Positions 38,291-48,783 of a DNA stretch of 64,000 bases are shown one piece after another (the stretch's first letter is position 1; each line of letters starts with the position of its first letter). The stretch covers positions 20,949 through 84,948 of the forward strand of contig CALBBQ010000028.1 of the NCBI GenBank assembly GCA_937926785.1, read 5' to 3'. The notes beneath the pieces are model-generated. The model had not been told where the DNA came from and did not search any database. It saw only the letters and a list, made by a program, of their open reading frames with translations. The DNA comes from an uncultured Bacteroidales bacterium (GTDB lineage Bacteria; Bacteroidota; Bacteroidia; Bacteroidales; Tenuifilaceae). A program made the position numbers and the translations under genes.

Positions 38291-38309
38291 TCAGTAAAAA
38301 TCTGTAACT

Positions 38310-38579
38310 ATGAGTAGGTCACTTAAAAAAGGTCCCTTTATTGACTACAAGTTGGAAAAGCGCATCCTTGAGATGAACGAATCCAACAAAAAGTCAGTTA
38401 TCAAGACTTGGTCAAGGGCTTCAATGATATCTCCCGATTTTGTTGGACACACCATAGCAGTTCACAACGGGAATAAGTTCATTCCTGTGTATATTACCGA
38501 GAACATGGTAGGGCATAAGCTGGGCGAGTTTGCTCCCACCCGCACCTTCCGTGGCCATGCAGGTAATAAGAAGAAGTAG
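38310..38579 (+). CDS. rpsS: 30S ribosomal protein S19
   Basis: 89 residues. [15 protein letters not shown] start and [16 protein letters not shown] near the C-terminus. Partner of S13 in the 30S head. Confidence 0.98.
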   Translation: MSRSLKKGPFIDYKLEKRILEMNESNKKSVIKTWSRASMISPDFVGHTIAVHNGNKFIPVYITENMVGHKLGEFAPTRTFRGHAGNKKK

Positions 38580-38603
38580 TGAATTGATTAAAGAGACAAA
38601 GAA

Positions 38604-39017
38604 ATGGGTGCAAGAAAACATAACATGGCCGAGAGGCTCAAAGCGGAGAGGAAAAACAAAGCAGTTGCTCGTTTACTCAACTGTCCTTCTTCGCCCCGTA
38701 AGATGCGCTTAGTGGTTGACCTGGTACGTGGTAAAGACGTAAATACAGCGCTCAACATACTGAAGTTCAGCCGCAAGCATGCCGCTAAGGATGTTCACAA
38801 GCTGCTCCTGTCAGCTATTGCTAACTGGAAGGCTAAGAACGAGAATGTACGCATTGAGGATGCCAACCTTTACGTTAAGGAGATTTTTGTGGATGAAGGC
38901 CGAATGCTCAAACGCATTCGTACAGCCCCACAGGGTAGGGCCCACCGTATCCGCAAGCGCTCCAACCACGTAACCGTTGTAGTGGACAGAGCAGTTAATA
39001 ACGAACCAAACAACTAA
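38604..39017 (+). CDS. rplV: 50S ribosomal protein L22
   Basis: 137 residues, with a C-terminal beta hairpin ([21 protein letters not shown]) that lines the exit tunnel beside L4. The [15 protein letters not shown] family block is present. Confidence 0.97.
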   Translation: MGARKHNMAERLKAERKNKAVARLLNCPSSPRKMRLVVDLVRGKDVNTALNILKFSRKHAAKDVHKLLLSAIANWKAKNENVRIEDANLYVKEIFVDEGRMLKRIRTAPQGRAHRIRKRSNHVTVVVDRAVNNEPNN

Positions 39018-39024
39018 CAGCTAC

Positions 39025-39753
39025 ATGGGACAGAAAGTTAATCCAATTGCAAACCGTTTAGGAATCATCCGTGGTTGGGATTCCAACTGGTACGGTGGTA
39101 ATAAATACGCTCAGAAACTGGTAGAAGATGCGAAAATTCGCGAGTACCTGAATGCCAGGCTTGCTAAAGCCAGCTTGTCAAAGATAGTTATTGAGCGTAC
39201 CCTGAAGCTGATAACCGTAACCATACATACCGCTCGCCCGGGTATCATCATTGGTAAGGGTGGGCAGGAAGTAGATAAGCTCCGCGAGGAACTACGTAAG
39301 ATAACCAACAAGGATGTTCAAATCAACATCTTTGAGGTTAAGCGTCCCGAACTCGATGCTGTTATTGTGGGTAACAACATCGCTCGCCAGATCGAGGGCC
39401 GTATTTCGTACCGCAGGGCAATTAAAACGGCTATTGCCTCAACCATGCGCATGGGAGCCGAAGGAATTAAGGTTCAGATTTCCGGACGTTTGGGCGGAGC
39501 AGAAATGGCCCGTTCCGAAACCTACAAAGAAGGCCGTATTCCTTTGCACACTTTCCGTGCCGATATCGATTATGCACTTGCCGAGGCTCACACCAAGGTT
39601 GGCGTAATTGGTATTAAAACATGGATATGCAATGGTATAGTTTACGGTAAGCGCGATCTATCGCCCAATATGGGAGCTAAACCCGCATCGGAGGGTAAAG
39701 CTAAACCCGCTCCCAAGGGAGGTACCCGCAGCCGTGCCAAGAAAAAGAAATAA
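39025..39753 (+). CDS. rpsC: 30S ribosomal protein S3
   Basis: 242 residues. KH domain with [17 protein letters not shown], and the C-terminal [13 protein letters not shown] mRNA-entry block. The last 25 residues are a Lys/Ala/Pro-rich tail. Starts 7 bases after rplV. Confidence 0.98.
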   Translation: MGQKVNPIANRLGIIRGWDSNWYGGNKYAQKLVEDAKIREYLNARLAKASLSKIVIERTLKLITVTIHTARPGIIIGKGGQEVDKLREELRKITNKDVQINIFEVKRPELDAVIVGNNIARQIEGRISYRRAIKTAIASTMRMGAEGIKVQISGRLGGAEMARSETYKEGRIPLHTFRADIDYALAEAHTKVGVIGIKTWICNGIVYGKRDLSPNMGAKPASEGKAKPAPKGGTRSRAKKKK

Positions 39754-39785
39754 GTTAGGTACAATACCACTAAAGCATTAGCGAA

Positions 39786-40214
39786 ATGTTACAGCCAAAG
39801 AAAACAAAATACAGAAGGCAGCAGAAGGGCCGAATGAAAGGGAACGCGCAGCGGGGAAACCAGCTGGCATTCGGCTCGTTTGGCATTAAAGCCATGGAGG
39901 CAAGCTGGATCACCAGCCGCCAGATTGAGGCTGCCCGCCAGGCCGTGACCCGTTACATGAAACGTGAGGGTCAGATCTGGATCCGAATCTTCCCTGATAA
40001 GCCCATTACCAAAAAACCCGCCGAAGTGCGTATGGGTAAAGGTAAGGGTGCTCCAGAAGGATTTGTTGCTCCGGTTACACCAGGACGCATCTTGTTCGAG
40101 TGCGAGGGGGTTCCCTACGAGGTAGCCAAAGAGGCGCTCCGCCTGGCTGCTCAGAAGCTCCCCGTTACCACAAAATTTGTTGTCCGTCCGGACTATGTTG
40201 AACCTGCAAGCTAA
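39786..40214 (+). CDS. rplP: 50S ribosomal protein L16
   Basis: 142 residues. [19 protein letters not shown] start and the arginine hydroxylation-type region [16 protein letters not shown]. It contacts the A-site tRNA. Confidence 0.98.
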   Translation: MLQPKKTKYRRQQKGRMKGNAQRGNQLAFGSFGIKAMEASWITSRQIEAARQAVTRYMKREGQIWIRIFPDKPITKKPAEVRMGKGKGAPEGFVAPVTPGRILFECEGVPYEVAKEALRLAAQKLPVTTKFVVRPDYVEPAS

Positions 40215-40221
40215 TTGAGCC

Positions 40222-40422
40222 ATGAAACCATCAGAAATACGAGAGCTCACCGATAAGGAGATTCTGGAGCGCATTGAGGTTGAGAAAACCAACCTGCTCA
40301 AGCTACGGTTAAACCATAGCATCTCTCCTTTGGATAATCCAATGAAAATCAAAGAGACCCGCAGGACTATTGCCAGGCTGAAAACTATCCTGCACCAGCG
40401 GAAGCTCAGTGAAAACAAGTAA
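40222..40422 (+). CDS. rpmC: 50S ribosomal protein L29
   Basis: 66 residues. Two-helix protein with EIRELTDKEILERIEVEK and RRTIARLKTILHQRKL. It lies in the usual rplP-rpmC-rpsQ order. Confidence 0.97.
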   Translation: MKPSEIRELTDKEILERIEVEKTNLLKLRLNHSISPLDNPMKIKETRRTIARLKTILHQRKLSENK

Positions 40423-40435
40423 TGCTTTTTGAGCT

Positions 40436-40708
40436 ATGGAACAAGTAAACGAAGTAAAGAGAAATAACCGCAAGGAGCGTATAGGTGTGGTGGTAAGCAA
40501 CAAAATGCAGAAGTCCATTGTGGTTGCCGTAAAGCGTAAGGTAAAACACCCCATTTACGGTAAGTTTGTGAACAAAACCACCAAGTTTTACGCACACGAC
40601 GAGAACAATACCTGCGAGGTTGGCGATTTGGTTCGCATTCAGGAAACCCGCCCTCTCAGCAAGCTAAAACGCTGGAGGTTAGTTGAAATCATTGAAAAGG
40701 CTAAGTAG
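40436..40708 (+). CDS. rpsQ: 30S ribosomal protein S17
   Basis: 90 residues, OB fold. [19 protein letters not shown] and [19 protein letters not shown] are family blocks. Ends 2 bases before rplN. Confidence 0.97.
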   Translation: MEQVNEVKRNNRKERIGVVVSNKMQKSIVVAVKRKVKHPIYGKFVNKTTKFYAHDENNTCEVGDLVRIQETRPLSKLKRWRLVEIIEKAK

Positions 40709-40710
40709 TC

Positions 40711-41076
40711 ATGATACAGCAGGAAAGTAGACTAGTAGTAGCTGATAATAGCGGAGCCAAAGAAGTGCTCTGCATCAGGGTACTGGGTGGTACTCGCAAG
40801 CGTTACGCCCGAATTGGCGATAAGATTGTGGTTACCGTAAAGAGTGCTTTACCCGGTGGCGATATTAAGAAAGGAACCGTTAGCAAAGCTGTGGTTGTTC
40901 GCACCAAAAAGGAAATCCGCAGGCCCGATGGCTCGTACATCCGTTTCGACGACAACGCCTGCGTGCTCCTGAATAACCAGGGCGAAATTCGTGGTACCCG
41001 TATCTTTGGCCCTGTTGCCAGGGAGTTACGTGATAATTACATGAAAATAGTTTCACTAGCACCCGAGGTGTTATAA
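40711..41076 (+). CDS. rplN: 50S ribosomal protein L14
   Basis: 121 residues. [18 protein letters not shown] start and [11 protein letters not shown] end. It forms bridge B8 at the subunit interface. Confidence 0.98.
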   Translation: MIQQESRLVVADNSGAKEVLCIRVLGGTRKRYARIGDKIVVTVKSALPGGDIKKGTVSKAVVVRTKKEIRRPDGSYIRFDDNACVLLNNQGEIRGTRIFGPVARELRDNYMKIVSLAPEVL

Positions 41077-41096
41077 ACCCCAATTACTGAAGAACT

Positions 41097-41417
41097 ATGG
41101 CAAAGTTACACATCAAGAAAGGAGATATGGTTCATGTTATCTCCGGCGAATCGAAAGGTCAGCAGGGGCGCGTGCTAAAAGTTTTAGTTGAAAAACAGCG
41201 TGCCATTGTTGAAGGGGTTAACATGGTTTCCAGACACACCAAACCCAATGCCAAGAACCCTCAGGGTGGAATAATCAAGAAGGAAGCCCCCATTCACATA
41301 TCAAATCTGATGGTGGTTGATCCCAGCACAGGTAAACCTACCCGTATCGGTCGTCGTTTGAACGACCAGGGCAAACTTGTTCGTTACTCTAAAAAATCAG
41401 GAGAGGAGATTAAGTAA
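41097..41417 (+). CDS. rplX: 50S ribosomal protein L24
   Basis: 106 residues, KOW motif in [20 protein letters not shown]. Initiates 50S assembly. The final base of its stop is the first base of the rplE start (TAATG). Confidence 0.97.
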   Translation: MAKLHIKKGDMVHVISGESKGQQGRVLKVLVEKQRAIVEGVNMVSRHTKPNAKNPQGGIIKKEAPIHISNLMVVDPSTGKPTRIGRRLNDQGKLVRYSKKSGEEIK

Positions 41418-41974
41418 TGGAATACGTACCAACCCTCAAAAAGAAGTACAGAGAGGAGATTGTCCCCGCGCTCATGAAACAGTTTAACTACAAGAGCGTG
41501 ATGCAGGTTCCCCGGTTGGAAAAAATTGTGATCAACCAAGGGATAGGACAAGCAGTAGCTGACCGCAAGATCATTGAGCAGGCTCAGGCCGAGCTTACCA
41601 CTATTGCGGGTCAGAAGGCTATTCAAACCTACTCGCGCAAGGATATTTCAAACTTCAAGCTCCGTAAGGGGGTACCCATTGGGCTTAAGGTTACCCTTCG
41701 CCGCGATAAGATGTATGAGTTTCTGGAACGTTTAATCAACGTTTCACTCCCTCGAATCCGCGATTTCAAGGGTATAAACGATAAGCTGGATGGAAGGGGC
41801 AACTACACCCTAGGAATTCAGGAGCAGATCATTTTTCCTGAGATCGATATCGATAAGGTAGGTCGTATTCTTGGCGCAGAGATTACCTTTGTAACCTCAA
41901 CCGAAAACGATGAGGAAGCATACGCTCTCCTCCGCGAGTTCGGGCTGCCCTTTAAAAATGCTAAAAAGGAATAG
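41417..41974 (+). CDS. rplE: 50S ribosomal protein L5
   Basis: 185 residues. Family blocks [16 protein letters not shown] and [16 protein letters not shown]. It forms the 5S rRNA complex. Coupled to rplX by stop/start overlap. Confidence 0.98.
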   Translation: MEYVPTLKKKYREEIVPALMKQFNYKSVMQVPRLEKIVINQGIGQAVADRKIIEQAQAELTTIAGQKAIQTYSRKDISNFKLRKGVPIGLKVTLRRDKMYEFLERLINVSLPRIRDFKGINDKLDGRGNYTLGIQEQIIFPEIDIDKVGRILGAEITFVTSTENDEEAYALLREFGLPFKNAKKE

Positions 41975-41977
41975 TCT

Positions 41978-42247
41978 ATGGCAAAAGAGTCAATGAAAGC
42001 CCGTGAAGTTCGCCGTGCGAAACTCGTGGCAAAATATGCGGAGAAAAGAGCAAAGCTGAAGGAGGAAGGCGATTATGTAGGGCTGCAGAAGCTGCCCCGC
42101 AACTCTAACCCCATCCGGTTACGCAACCGCTGTATGCTAACCGGTAGGCCCCGTGGGTACATGCGCCAGTTTGGTATCAGCCGTATCACCTTCCGCGAGA
42201 TGGCTTCCAAGGGTTTGATTCCTGGAGTAAAGAAAGCTAGTTGGTAG
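41978..42247 (+). CDS. rpsN: 30S ribosomal protein S14, zinc-independent type
   Basis: 89 residues. It has the [22 protein letters not shown] core but only one cysteine, so it is the C-minus form that needs no zinc. Starts 3 bases after rplE. Confidence 0.97.
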   Translation: MAKESMKAREVRRAKLVAKYAEKRAKLKEEGDYVGLQKLPRNSNPIRLRNRCMLTGRPRGYMRQFGISRITFREMASKGLIPGVKKASW

Positions 42248-42269
42248 AATTAATAATAATGACGAAGCA

Positions 42270-42668
42270 ATGATTACCGACCCAATTGCAGATTACCTAA
42301 CCCGAATTCGTAACGCCGTGATGGCTAACCACCGGGTTGTTGAGATACCCGCTTCGAAAATGAAGATGGAAATTACCAAAATCCTTTTCGATAAGGGTTA
42401 CATCTTAAACTATAAGTACGAGGACGATGGCAAGCAGGGCATCATTAAAATCGCCCTGAAGTATCATCCTCAAACTAAGGCTTGTGCCATTAAACACCTG
42501 GAGCGTGTGAGCTCACCCGGCTTACGCCGTTACACCAATGCCAAGGAGTTACCCCGCGTGCTGAACGGCCTGGGTATTGCAATCATCAGCACCTCCCAGG
42601 GTGTAATGACCGATAAGGAAGCCCGCGCCAAGAACATTGGTGGCGAAGTGGTTTGCTATGTTTACTAA
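42270..42668 (+). CDS. rpsH: 30S ribosomal protein S8
   Basis: 132 residues. [16 protein letters not shown] start and the C-terminal [18 protein letters not shown], ending GGEVVCYVY. In E. coli S8 is the translational repressor of the spc operon. Confidence 0.98.
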   Translation: MITDPIADYLTRIRNAVMANHRVVEIPASKMKMEITKILFDKGYILNYKYEDDGKQGIIKIALKYHPQTKACAIKHLERVSSPGLRRYTNAKELPRVLNGLGIAIISTSQGVMTDKEARAKNIGGEVVCYVY

Positions 42669-42688
42669 CCCAATACAAATTTTTAGTA

Positions 42689-43243
42689 ATGTCGAGAATA
42701 GGAAAAAAACCTGTAAACTTACCACAGGGAGTAAGCGTGAATGTGAGCGCCGATAATGTGGTAAGCGTTAAAGGCCCTCTCGGAGAACTTAAGCAGAAAG
42801 TTGATCCGGATATCACCGTGAAGGTTGAGGGAAATCAAGTTGTTCTCTCCAGACCAACTGATCAGAAACGTCACCGTTCGTTACACGGGCTATACCGTGC
42901 CCTAATCAACAACATGGTTGTTGGCGTATCGCAAGGCTTTGAGATACAGCAGGAACTGATTGGTGTAGGTTACAAGGCAGAGGCTAAGGGCCAGATGCTG
43001 GAGCTCAGCCTTGGCTTTTCGCACGACATTCACTTTGAGCTCCCCAAGGAGATCAAGGTGGAAGCCAAAACCGAGCGTAAAGGAAACCCCACCATCATCC
43101 TCAAGAGCATCGATAAGCAGTTGCTGGGGCAGGTTGCCGCTAAGATTCGCTCCCTACGTAAACCTGAACCTTACAAGGGCAAGGGTATTCGATTTGTGGG
43201 TGAAGTTGTTCGTAAGAAAGCTGGTAAGTCGGCTAGTGTATAA
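42689..43243 (+). CDS. rplF: 50S ribosomal protein L6
   Basis: 184 residues from the ATG at 42689 (MSRIGKKPVNLPQGV). A frame extension to 42653 would overlap rpsH and is rejected. GKGIRFVGEVVRKKAGKSA is at the C-terminus. Two tandem L6 folds. Confidence 0.97.
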   Translation: MSRIGKKPVNLPQGVSVNVSADNVVSVKGPLGELKQKVDPDITVKVEGNQVVLSRPTDQKRHRSLHGLYRALINNMVVGVSQGFEIQQELIGVGYKAEAKGQMLELSLGFSHDIHFELPKEIKVEAKTERKGNPTIILKSIDKQLLGQVAAKIRSLRKPEPYKGKGIRFVGEVVRKKAGKSASV

Positions 43244-43265
43244 CCCGTAAAACTGTTGAAGAGAT

Positions 43266-43625
43266 ATGGCTTTAAGTAAAGTGGAAAGAAGACTCCGAAT
43301 CAGGAGAAGAATTCGCAAAAGAGTTTCGGGAACAGCCCAAAAACCCCGTATGTCGGTTTTTAGGAGCAACACCAACATTTACGTTCAGTTTATTGACGAT
43401 GTAAATGGTGTAACACTAGCTTCCGCCTCATCGCGCGCGAAGGATATTGCCGAAAAGAATAATATTACCAAAACCGAACAGGCCCGTCTTGTAGGCCAGC
43501 TTGCTGCCAAGAATGCCCTGGCCAAGGGCATTGAACAGGTAGTTTTTGACCGTGGTGGTTACCTTTACCACGGCCGTGTAAAAGCTTTGGCTGATGCTGC
43601 AAGAGAGGGTGGACTTAAATTCTAA
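43266..43625 (+). CDS. rplR: 50S ribosomal protein L18
   Basis: 119 residues. Basic N-terminus [16 protein letters not shown] and C-terminal [20 protein letters not shown]. 5S rRNA binding. Confidence 0.98.
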   Translation: MALSKVERRLRIRRRIRKRVSGTAQKPRMSVFRSNTNIYVQFIDDVNGVTLASASSRAKDIAEKNNITKTEQARLVGQLAAKNALAKGIEQVVFDRGGYLYHGRVKALADAAREGGLKF

Positions 43626-43630
43626 GCACG

Positions 43631-44152
43631 ATGTCACAGAATACCAACATACGAAGAGTAAAAGCCAGCGACCTTGAGCTGAAGGATAGGCTGGTTAGCA
43701 TACAGCGCGTAACCAAGGTTACTAAGGGAGGTAGAACTTTCAGTTTTTCCGCCATTGTGGTGGTAGGCGATGAGAACGGTGTTGTAGGCTATGGGCTTGG
43801 CAAAGCCAGCGAAGTTACCGCTGCTATCTCAAAGGGAATTGAGGATGCCAAGAAGAACCTGGTTAAAGTTCCCATTCTTAAGGGTACTATACCCCATGAG
43901 CAGGAAGCCAAATTTGGCGGAGCCAAGGTGCTCATCAAACCCGCCTCACACGGTACCGGAGTAAAGGCCGGTGGTGCGATGCGTGCCGTTCTGGAAAGCG
44001 TTGGCGTAACCGACGTGCTTGCTAAATCAAAGGGCTCTTCCAACCCCCACAACCTGGTAAAGGCCACCGTGATGGCTCTGCTGGAGCTCCGCGACGCACA
44101 CACCATTGCCCAGCAGCGTGGGGTGAACCTTAACAAAGTGTTCAATGGTTAA
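43631..44152 (+). CDS. rpsE: 30S ribosomal protein S5
   Basis: 173 residues. [22 protein letters not shown] and [15 protein letters not shown]. It has a role in decoding accuracy. It ends 10 bases before the rpmD start. Confidence 0.98.
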   Translation: MSQNTNIRRVKASDLELKDRLVSIQRVTKVTKGGRTFSFSAIVVVGDENGVVGYGLGKASEVTAAISKGIEDAKKNLVKVPILKGTIPHEQEAKFGGAKVLIKPASHGTGVKAGGAMRAVLESVGVTDVLAKSKGSSNPHNLVKATVMALLELRDAHTIAQQRGVNLNKVFNG

Positions 44153-44162
44153 TACGATTGTT

Positions 44163-44342
44163 ATGGCTAAAGTAAAAGTTACTCAGATTCGCAGTGTGAT
44201 TGGCCGTCCGGAAAACCAGCGCCAAACACTTCGCACGCTTGGCATTCGCCGTATGCATCATACCGTTGAGCTGGAAGTTACTCCTCAGGTAATGGGCATG
44301 ATAAACAAAGTACGCCACCTGGTGCGAGTTGAAGAGCTATAG
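44163..44342 (+). CDS. rpmD: 50S ribosomal protein L30
   Basis: 59 residues from the ATG at 44163 ([15 protein letters not shown]). The earlier GTG/ATG choice at 44145 would overlap rps[13 protein letters not shown] is the family core. Confidence 0.96.
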   Translation: MAKVKVTQIRSVIGRPENQRQTLRTLGIRRMHHTVELEVTPQVMGMINKVRHLVRVEEL

Positions 44343-44368
44343 GTAAAACTACTAACGATATTAAGGTC

Positions 44369-44815
44369 ATGAAATTGAATAATTTAAAACCTGCTGAAGG
44401 TTCTACGCATAAAAGAAAGCGCATTGGCCGTGGTCAGGGCTCGGGTCATGGAGGAACTTCGACCCGTGGTCACAAGGGAGCAAAGTCTCGCTCCGGTTAC
44501 TCGCGCAAAATCGGTTTTGAAGGAGGTCAAATGCCCATTCAACGACGCCTCCCCAAGTATGGCTTTAAAAACCCATTCCGTGTGGAGTACAAAGCCATAA
44601 ACCTTGAGGTGCTCCAGAACCTAGCCGAAAAACACGGCTACACCACCATTGATGTGGATACCCTTATCAATGCCGGGTTGGTGTCGCGTAACGATTTGGT
44701 TAAGATCCTGGCTAAGGGCGATCTAAGCGCTAAGCTTGAAGTGAAAGCCCACGCTTTCTCAAAGAAAGCAGTTGAAGCAATTGAAGCAGCAAACGGAACC
44801 GTTGTAAAACTATAA
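44369..44815 (+). CDS. rplO: 50S ribosomal protein L15
   Basis: 148 residues. Glycine/arginine-rich N-terminus GRGQGSGHGGTSTRGHKG and GFEGGQMPIQRRLPK. secY starts 6 bases after its stop. Confidence 0.98.
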   Translation: MKLNNLKPAEGSTHKRKRIGRGQGSGHGGTSTRGHKGAKSRSGYSRKIGFEGGQMPIQRRLPKYGFKNPFRVEYKAINLEVLQNLAEKHGYTTIDVDTLINAGLVSRNDLVKILAKGDLSAKLEVKAHAFSKKAVEAIEAANGTVVKL

Positions 44816-44821
44816 AGTATA

Positions 44822-46138
44822 ATGAAAGCCTTTTTCGAAACCCTCAAGAATATTTACAAGATAGAGGATCTGCGCAAGCGGATTCTCTATACTCTTGGTA
44901 TTCTGCTGATTTACAGGTTGGGTAGCTTTATTGTGATTCCCGGCCTCGACCCATCGCAGCTTGGCGCTCTGCAGGAGCAAACCAAGGAAGGTATTATGGG
45001 GCTACTCGACATGTTCTCGGGTGGTGCTTTCCATAATGCATCAATCTTTGCGCTGGGTATTATGCCCTACATTTCAGCATCCATTGTGGTTCAGCTTTTG
45101 GGTATTGCTGTACCCTACTTCCAGAGGTTACAGAAAGAAGGCGAGAGTGGCAGGAATAAGCTTAACCAGATTACCCGAGTACTAACCATTGGAATTCTAC
45201 TTTTCCAGGCACCGGCTTACATAGCCAACCTCCATGTACAGCTTCCACCATCAGCTTTTGTACTTAAAGGATTTTGGTTCACTGCTATGGCAACCATAAT
45301 TCTGATTGGTGGAACCATGTTCATCATGTGGCTTGGTGAAAAGATCACCGACAAGGGGATTGGTAACGGCATCTCATTGATCATCATGATTGGTATCATT
45401 GCCCGTTTACCCTTTGCCTTTGTGGCAGAACTCTTCTCAAAAGCCGAGGAACTGGGTGGTGGCTTAGTTATGCTTTTGGTAGAACTGGTTATCTTGTTTG
45501 CAGTATTCATGTTTTCAATCCTGCTTATTCAGGGAACTAGAAAGATTCCGGTGCAGTATGCTAAGCGGATTGTTGGAAACAAGCAGTACGGTGGCGTTAG
45601 ACAGTATATCCCCTTAAAAGTGAATGCCGCAGGGGTGATGCCCATCATCTTTGCCCAGGCGTTGATGTTCATTCCCATGCTCTTCGCCCGCTTCGACACC
45701 ACAGCAGGAATCGCAGCGGCATTCAGCTACACGGGATTTCTGTACAACTTCACCTTTGCCCTGCTCATCATCATCTTTACCTACTTTTATACTGCTATCA
45801 TCATCAATCCCAACCAGATGGCTGAGGATATGAAGAAAAATGGTGGATTTATACCCGGAGTTAAACCCGGCAAAAAAACGGTTGAGTTCCTTGACTCCAT
45901 CATGTCGAAGATCACCCTGCCCGGTTCCATATTCCTGGCCATTATTGCCATTTTACCCGCGTTTGCCATAAAACTGGGTGTAAATAACCAGTTTGCACAC
46001 TTTTTTGGTGGAACATCCCTCCTCATTTTGGTTGGAGTTGTACTCGATACCCTACAGCAGATTGAGAGTCACCTGCTGATGCGTCATTACGATGGACTTA
46101 TGAAATCCGGTAGGCTGAAGGGCCGTTCCGGTATGTAG
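44822..46138 (+). CDS. secY: Protein translocase subunit SecY
   Basis: 438 residues with ten predicted membrane segments. The family plug/pore region (GLLDMFSGGAFHNASIFALGIMP) follows the first segment, and cytoplasmic loop C5 holds the RGMTKVRK-equivalent and QGTRKIPVQYAKR block. It is the Sec channel for export and membrane insertion. Confidence 0.97.
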   Translation: MKAFFETLKNIYKIEDLRKRILYTLGILLIYRLGSFIVIPGLDPSQLGALQEQTKEGIMGLLDMFSGGAFHNASIFALGIMPYISASIVVQLLGIAVPYFQRLQKEGESGRNKLNQITRVLTIGILLFQAPAYIANLHVQLPPSAFVLKGFWFTAMATIILIGGTMFIMWLGEKITDKGIGNGISLIIMIGIIARLPFAFVAELFSKAEELGGGLVMLLVELVILFAVFMFSILLIQGTRKIPVQYAKRIVGNKQYGGVRQYIPLKVNAAGVMPIIFAQALMFIPMLFARFDTTAGIAAAFSYTGFLYNFTFALLIIIFTYFYTAIIINPNQMAEDMKKNGGFIPGVKPGKKTVEFLDSIMSKITLPGSIFLAIIAILPAFAIKLGVNNQFAHFFGGTSLLILVGVVLDTLQQIESHLLMRHYDGLMKSGRLKGRSGM

Positions 46139-46164
46139 GCATTAATTGCCAAACGTTCTTTATA

Positions 46165-46938
46165 ATGCTTTTAGCTAAAACCGACGAGGAAGTTGAGCTG
46201 CTGAGGCTGAATAACGATCTGGTATCGCGAACATTAGCCGAAGTGGCAAGACATATCAAGCCGGGGGTGGCAACCAAGAAGTTGGACCGGATAGCCGAGG
46301 AGTTTATTCGCTCCCATGGCGCCGAGCCCGGATTTCTGGGTTACAACGGTTACCCTGCCACGCTTTGCATCTCGGTCAACGATGCAGTGGTGCATGGTAT
46401 TCCTTCGTCGTATGAGCTCCACGAGGGCGACATAGTGTCGGTCGATTGCGGGACCTACTTGCACGGTTTTTATGGCGATTCCGCTTTTACCTTTACGGTA
46501 GGCGAGGTATCACCCGAAGTGCAGCGGCTGTTAAAGGTAACCCGCGAGTGCCTTGATCTAGGCATTGAGGCCGCGGTTGATGGTGCAAGGGTAGGCGATA
46601 TATCCTACGCTGTACAATCGCATGCCGAATCGAACGGATACTCTGTGGTTCGCGAGTTGGTGGGACATGGCTTAGGCCGCCATATGCACGAAAAGCCAGA
46701 AGTTCCCAACTACGGAGCAAGAGGGAGTGGCCCAAAACTGGTCGATGGCTTGGTGATTTGTATTGAACCCATGATAAACATGGGAACAAAGCATGTGTAC
46801 CAGGATGTTGACGGTTGGACCATCCGTACCCGCGACGGTAAACCATCGGCTCATTTTGAGTTGGCCATTGTTGTCAGAAAGGGGAAGGCTGAGCGGCTTT
46901 CAACTTTCAGCTACATTGAAGAAGTTTTACGTTTTTAA
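46165..46938 (+). CDS. map: Methionine aminopeptidase, type I
   Basis: 257 residues. The metal ligands appear in order: D of VSVDCGTYL, D of GDSAF, H of GHGLGRHMHE, E of CIEPMI and E of FELAIVV. It removes N-terminal Met and lies in the spc operon as in many bacteria. Confidence 0.97.
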   Translation: MLLAKTDEEVELLRLNNDLVSRTLAEVARHIKPGVATKKLDRIAEEFIRSHGAEPGFLGYNGYPATLCISVNDAVVHGIPSSYELHEGDIVSVDCGTYLHGFYGDSAFTFTVGEVSPEVQRLLKVTRECLDLGIEAAVDGARVGDISYAVQSHAESNGYSVVRELVGHGLGRHMHEKPEVPNYGARGSGPKLVDGLVICIEPMINMGTKHVYQDVDGWTIRTRDGKPSAHFELAIVVRKGKAERLSTFSYIEEVLRF

Positions 46939-46955
46939 GTTAAATTTTAGAGCGA

Positions 46956-47174
46956 ATGCCCAAGCAAACAGCAATTGAGAAAGACGGCACCATTATTGAA
47001 GCCCTATCGAACGCCATGTTCAGGGTAGAACTTGACAACGGACATGTGATTATTGCCCATATATCCGGGAAGATGCGCATGCACTACATCAAGATACTGC
47101 CCGGCGATAAGGTGCGGGTTGAGATGACGCCCTACGATTTAACCAAGGGACGTATAACTTTTAGGTACAAGTAA
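46956..47174 (+). CDS. infA: Translation initiation factor IF-1
   Basis: 72 residues, the usual length. OB fold with [20 protein letters not shown] and [33 protein letters not shown] pattern. Starts 17 bases after map. Confidence 0.98.
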   Translation: MPKQTAIEKDGTIIEALSNAMFRVELDNGHVIIAHISGKMRMHYIKILPGDKVRVEMTPYDLTKGRITFRYK

Positions 47175-47193
47175 ACCAAAAAATTTCAATACA

Positions 47194-47310
47194 ATGAAAG
47201 TACGAGCATCCGTTAAGAAGCGTAGCGATGAATGCAAAATCGTTCGTCGCAAAGGTCGCTTATATGTGATTAACAAAAAAAATCCTAAGTTCAAGCAACG
47301 TCAAGGATAA
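47194..47310 (+). CDS. rpmJ: 50S ribosomal protein L36
   Basis: 38 residues ([20 protein letters not shown]...KFKQRQG), too short for many gene callers. Of the four zinc ligands of the C-plus form only C14 is left (positions 11, 27 and 32 are S, N and F), so it is a zinc-independent variant. The order infA-rpmJ-rpsM is conserved. Confidence 0.95.
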   Translation: MKVRASVKKRSDECKIVRRKGRLYVINKKNPKFKQRQG

Positions 47311-47316
47311 TTTGTT

Positions 47317-47324
47317 TAATTTTG
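47317..47324 (+). promoter_or_regulatory. Possible internal promoter before rpsM (-7 element)
   Basis: TAATTTTG matches TAnnTTTG 25 bases before the rpsM start, but no good TTG lies at the right distance upstream. Confidence 0.35.
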
Positions 47325-47348
47325 CACTCTAATTTATAAGGGAATAAT

Positions 47349-47726
47349 ATGGCACGTATAGTAGGTGTAGATTTGCCGAAAAACAAGAGAGGAGAGGTTG
47401 CCCTAACCTATATTTATGGTATAGGAAGGAGCAGTGCCCGTAAGATCCTCGACAAGGCTGGTATCAGCTACGACACCAAGGTAGCCGACTGGACCGACGA
47501 GAACGTAACCACCATTCGAAACATTCTGAACGAAGGATACAAGGTGGAGGGCGAACTTCGTTCCATGGTTCAGTTGAGCATCAAGCGTTTGATGGATATC
47601 GGTTGCTACCGTGGCATTCGTCATCGTCTTGGTTTGCCTGTGAGAGGTCAATCAACCAAGAATAATGCACGTACCCGTAAGGGAAAGAAGAAAACCGTTG
47701 CCAATAAGAAGAAGGCTACTAAATAG
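47349..47726 (+). CDS. rpsM: 30S ribosomal protein S13
   Basis: 125 residues. [21 protein letters not shown] start and [22 protein letters not shown], with a Lys-rich tail. It contacts P-site tRNA. First gene of the alpha part of the operon. Confidence 0.98.
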   Translation: MARIVGVDLPKNKRGEVALTYIYGIGRSSARKILDKAGISYDTKVADWTDENVTTIRNILNEGYKVEGELRSMVQLSIKRLMDIGCYRGIRHRLGLPVRGQSTKNNARTRKGKKKTVANKKKATK

Positions 47727-47736
47727 TAATTAGGCT

Positions 47737-48123
47737 ATGGCAAAGAAAACAGTAACCAAGAAGAAAGTTGTAAAGGTTGATCCGGTAGGACAAGCCCATA
47801 TTCACTCATCTTTCAACAACATCATCGTTACCATGACCAATAGCACCGGCCAGGTTATCTCGTGGTCGTCGGCTGGTAAGATGGGATTTAAGGGTTCCAA
47901 AAAGAACACCCCCTATGCAGGTCAAACTGCAGCTGCCGATTGTGCAAAGGTAGCCTACGATATGGGCTTACGCAAGGTGAAGGTGTTTGTGAAGGGTCCC
48001 GGCGCTGGTCGTGAATCGGCCATTCGTACCATTAACTCAACGGGTATTGAGGTAACCGAGATTGTTGACGTTACCCCACTGCCTCATAACGGATGCCGCC
48101 CACCCAAACGTCGTAGGGTATAA
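47737..48123 (+). CDS. rpsK: 30S ribosomal protein S11
   Basis: 128 residues. [21 protein letters not shown] and the C-terminal [17 protein letters not shown]. Partner of S21 and the mRNA platform. Confidence 0.98.
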   Translation: MAKKTVTKKKVVKVDPVGQAHIHSSFNNIIVTMTNSTGQVISWSSAGKMGFKGSKKNTPYAGQTAAADCAKVAYDMGLRKVKVFVKGPGAGRESAIRTINSTGIEVTEIVDVTPLPHNGCRPPKRRRV

Positions 48124-48159
48124 CCTTTATTTAGTGAGAAACAATAAAATTAAAAAGTA

Positions 48160-48768
48160 ATGGCAAGATATACTGGACCAACAACCAAAATTGCCCGTAA
48201 GTTTGGTGAGCCCATTTACGGCCCGGATAAGTACTTCGAAAAGAAGAACTATCCCCCGGGGGTTCATGGTTTAATGAAGAAACGCAAAAAGATATCGGAG
48301 TACGGTACTCAGCTCATGGAGAAGCAAAAGGCTAAATACACCTATGGATTGCTGGAGCGTCAGTTTGCAAACCTGTTCAAGCAAGCTGCCCGCAGCAAGG
48401 GTATTACCGGTGAAATTCTTCTGCAGCTTCTCGAGTCTCGTCTCGATAACGTAGTATTCCGTTTAGGAATTGCTCCTTCGCGTGCCGCTGCCCGTCAGCT
48501 GGTAACCCATAAGCATATCACTGTGAACGGTAAGGTGGTTAATATACCCTCATTTCGTCTTCGTCCTGGCGATATGGTAGGAGTTCGCGAACGATCGAAA
48601 TCGTTGGAAGCAATCAACGATTCTCTTCAATCGAACCGCCATGTTAAGTACTCATGGTTGGAATGGGATAAGGAAAGGATGACCGGTAGGTTCATGAACG
48701 TACCCCAAAGGTCAGAAATTCCAGAAAACATCAAGGAGCAATTAATTGTTGAACTTTACTCTAAGTAA
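48160..48768 (+). CDS. rpsD: 30S ribosomal protein S4
   Basis: 202 residues. The N-terminus lacks the zinc-binding cysteines, so it is the C-minus type. The S4 RNA-binding domain is at about 90-155 ([25 protein letters not shown] split over two helices). Confidence 0.98.
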   Translation: MARYTGPTTKIARKFGEPIYGPDKYFEKKNYPPGVHGLMKKRKKISEYGTQLMEKQKAKYTYGLLERQFANLFKQAARSKGITGEILLQLLESRLDNVVFRLGIAPSRAAARQLVTHKHITVNGKVVNIPSFRLRPGDMVGVRERSKSLEAINDSLQSNRHVKYSWLEWDKERMTGRFMNVPQRSEIPENIKEQLIVELYSK

Positions 48769-48783
48769 TAAAACCTGTACCAT

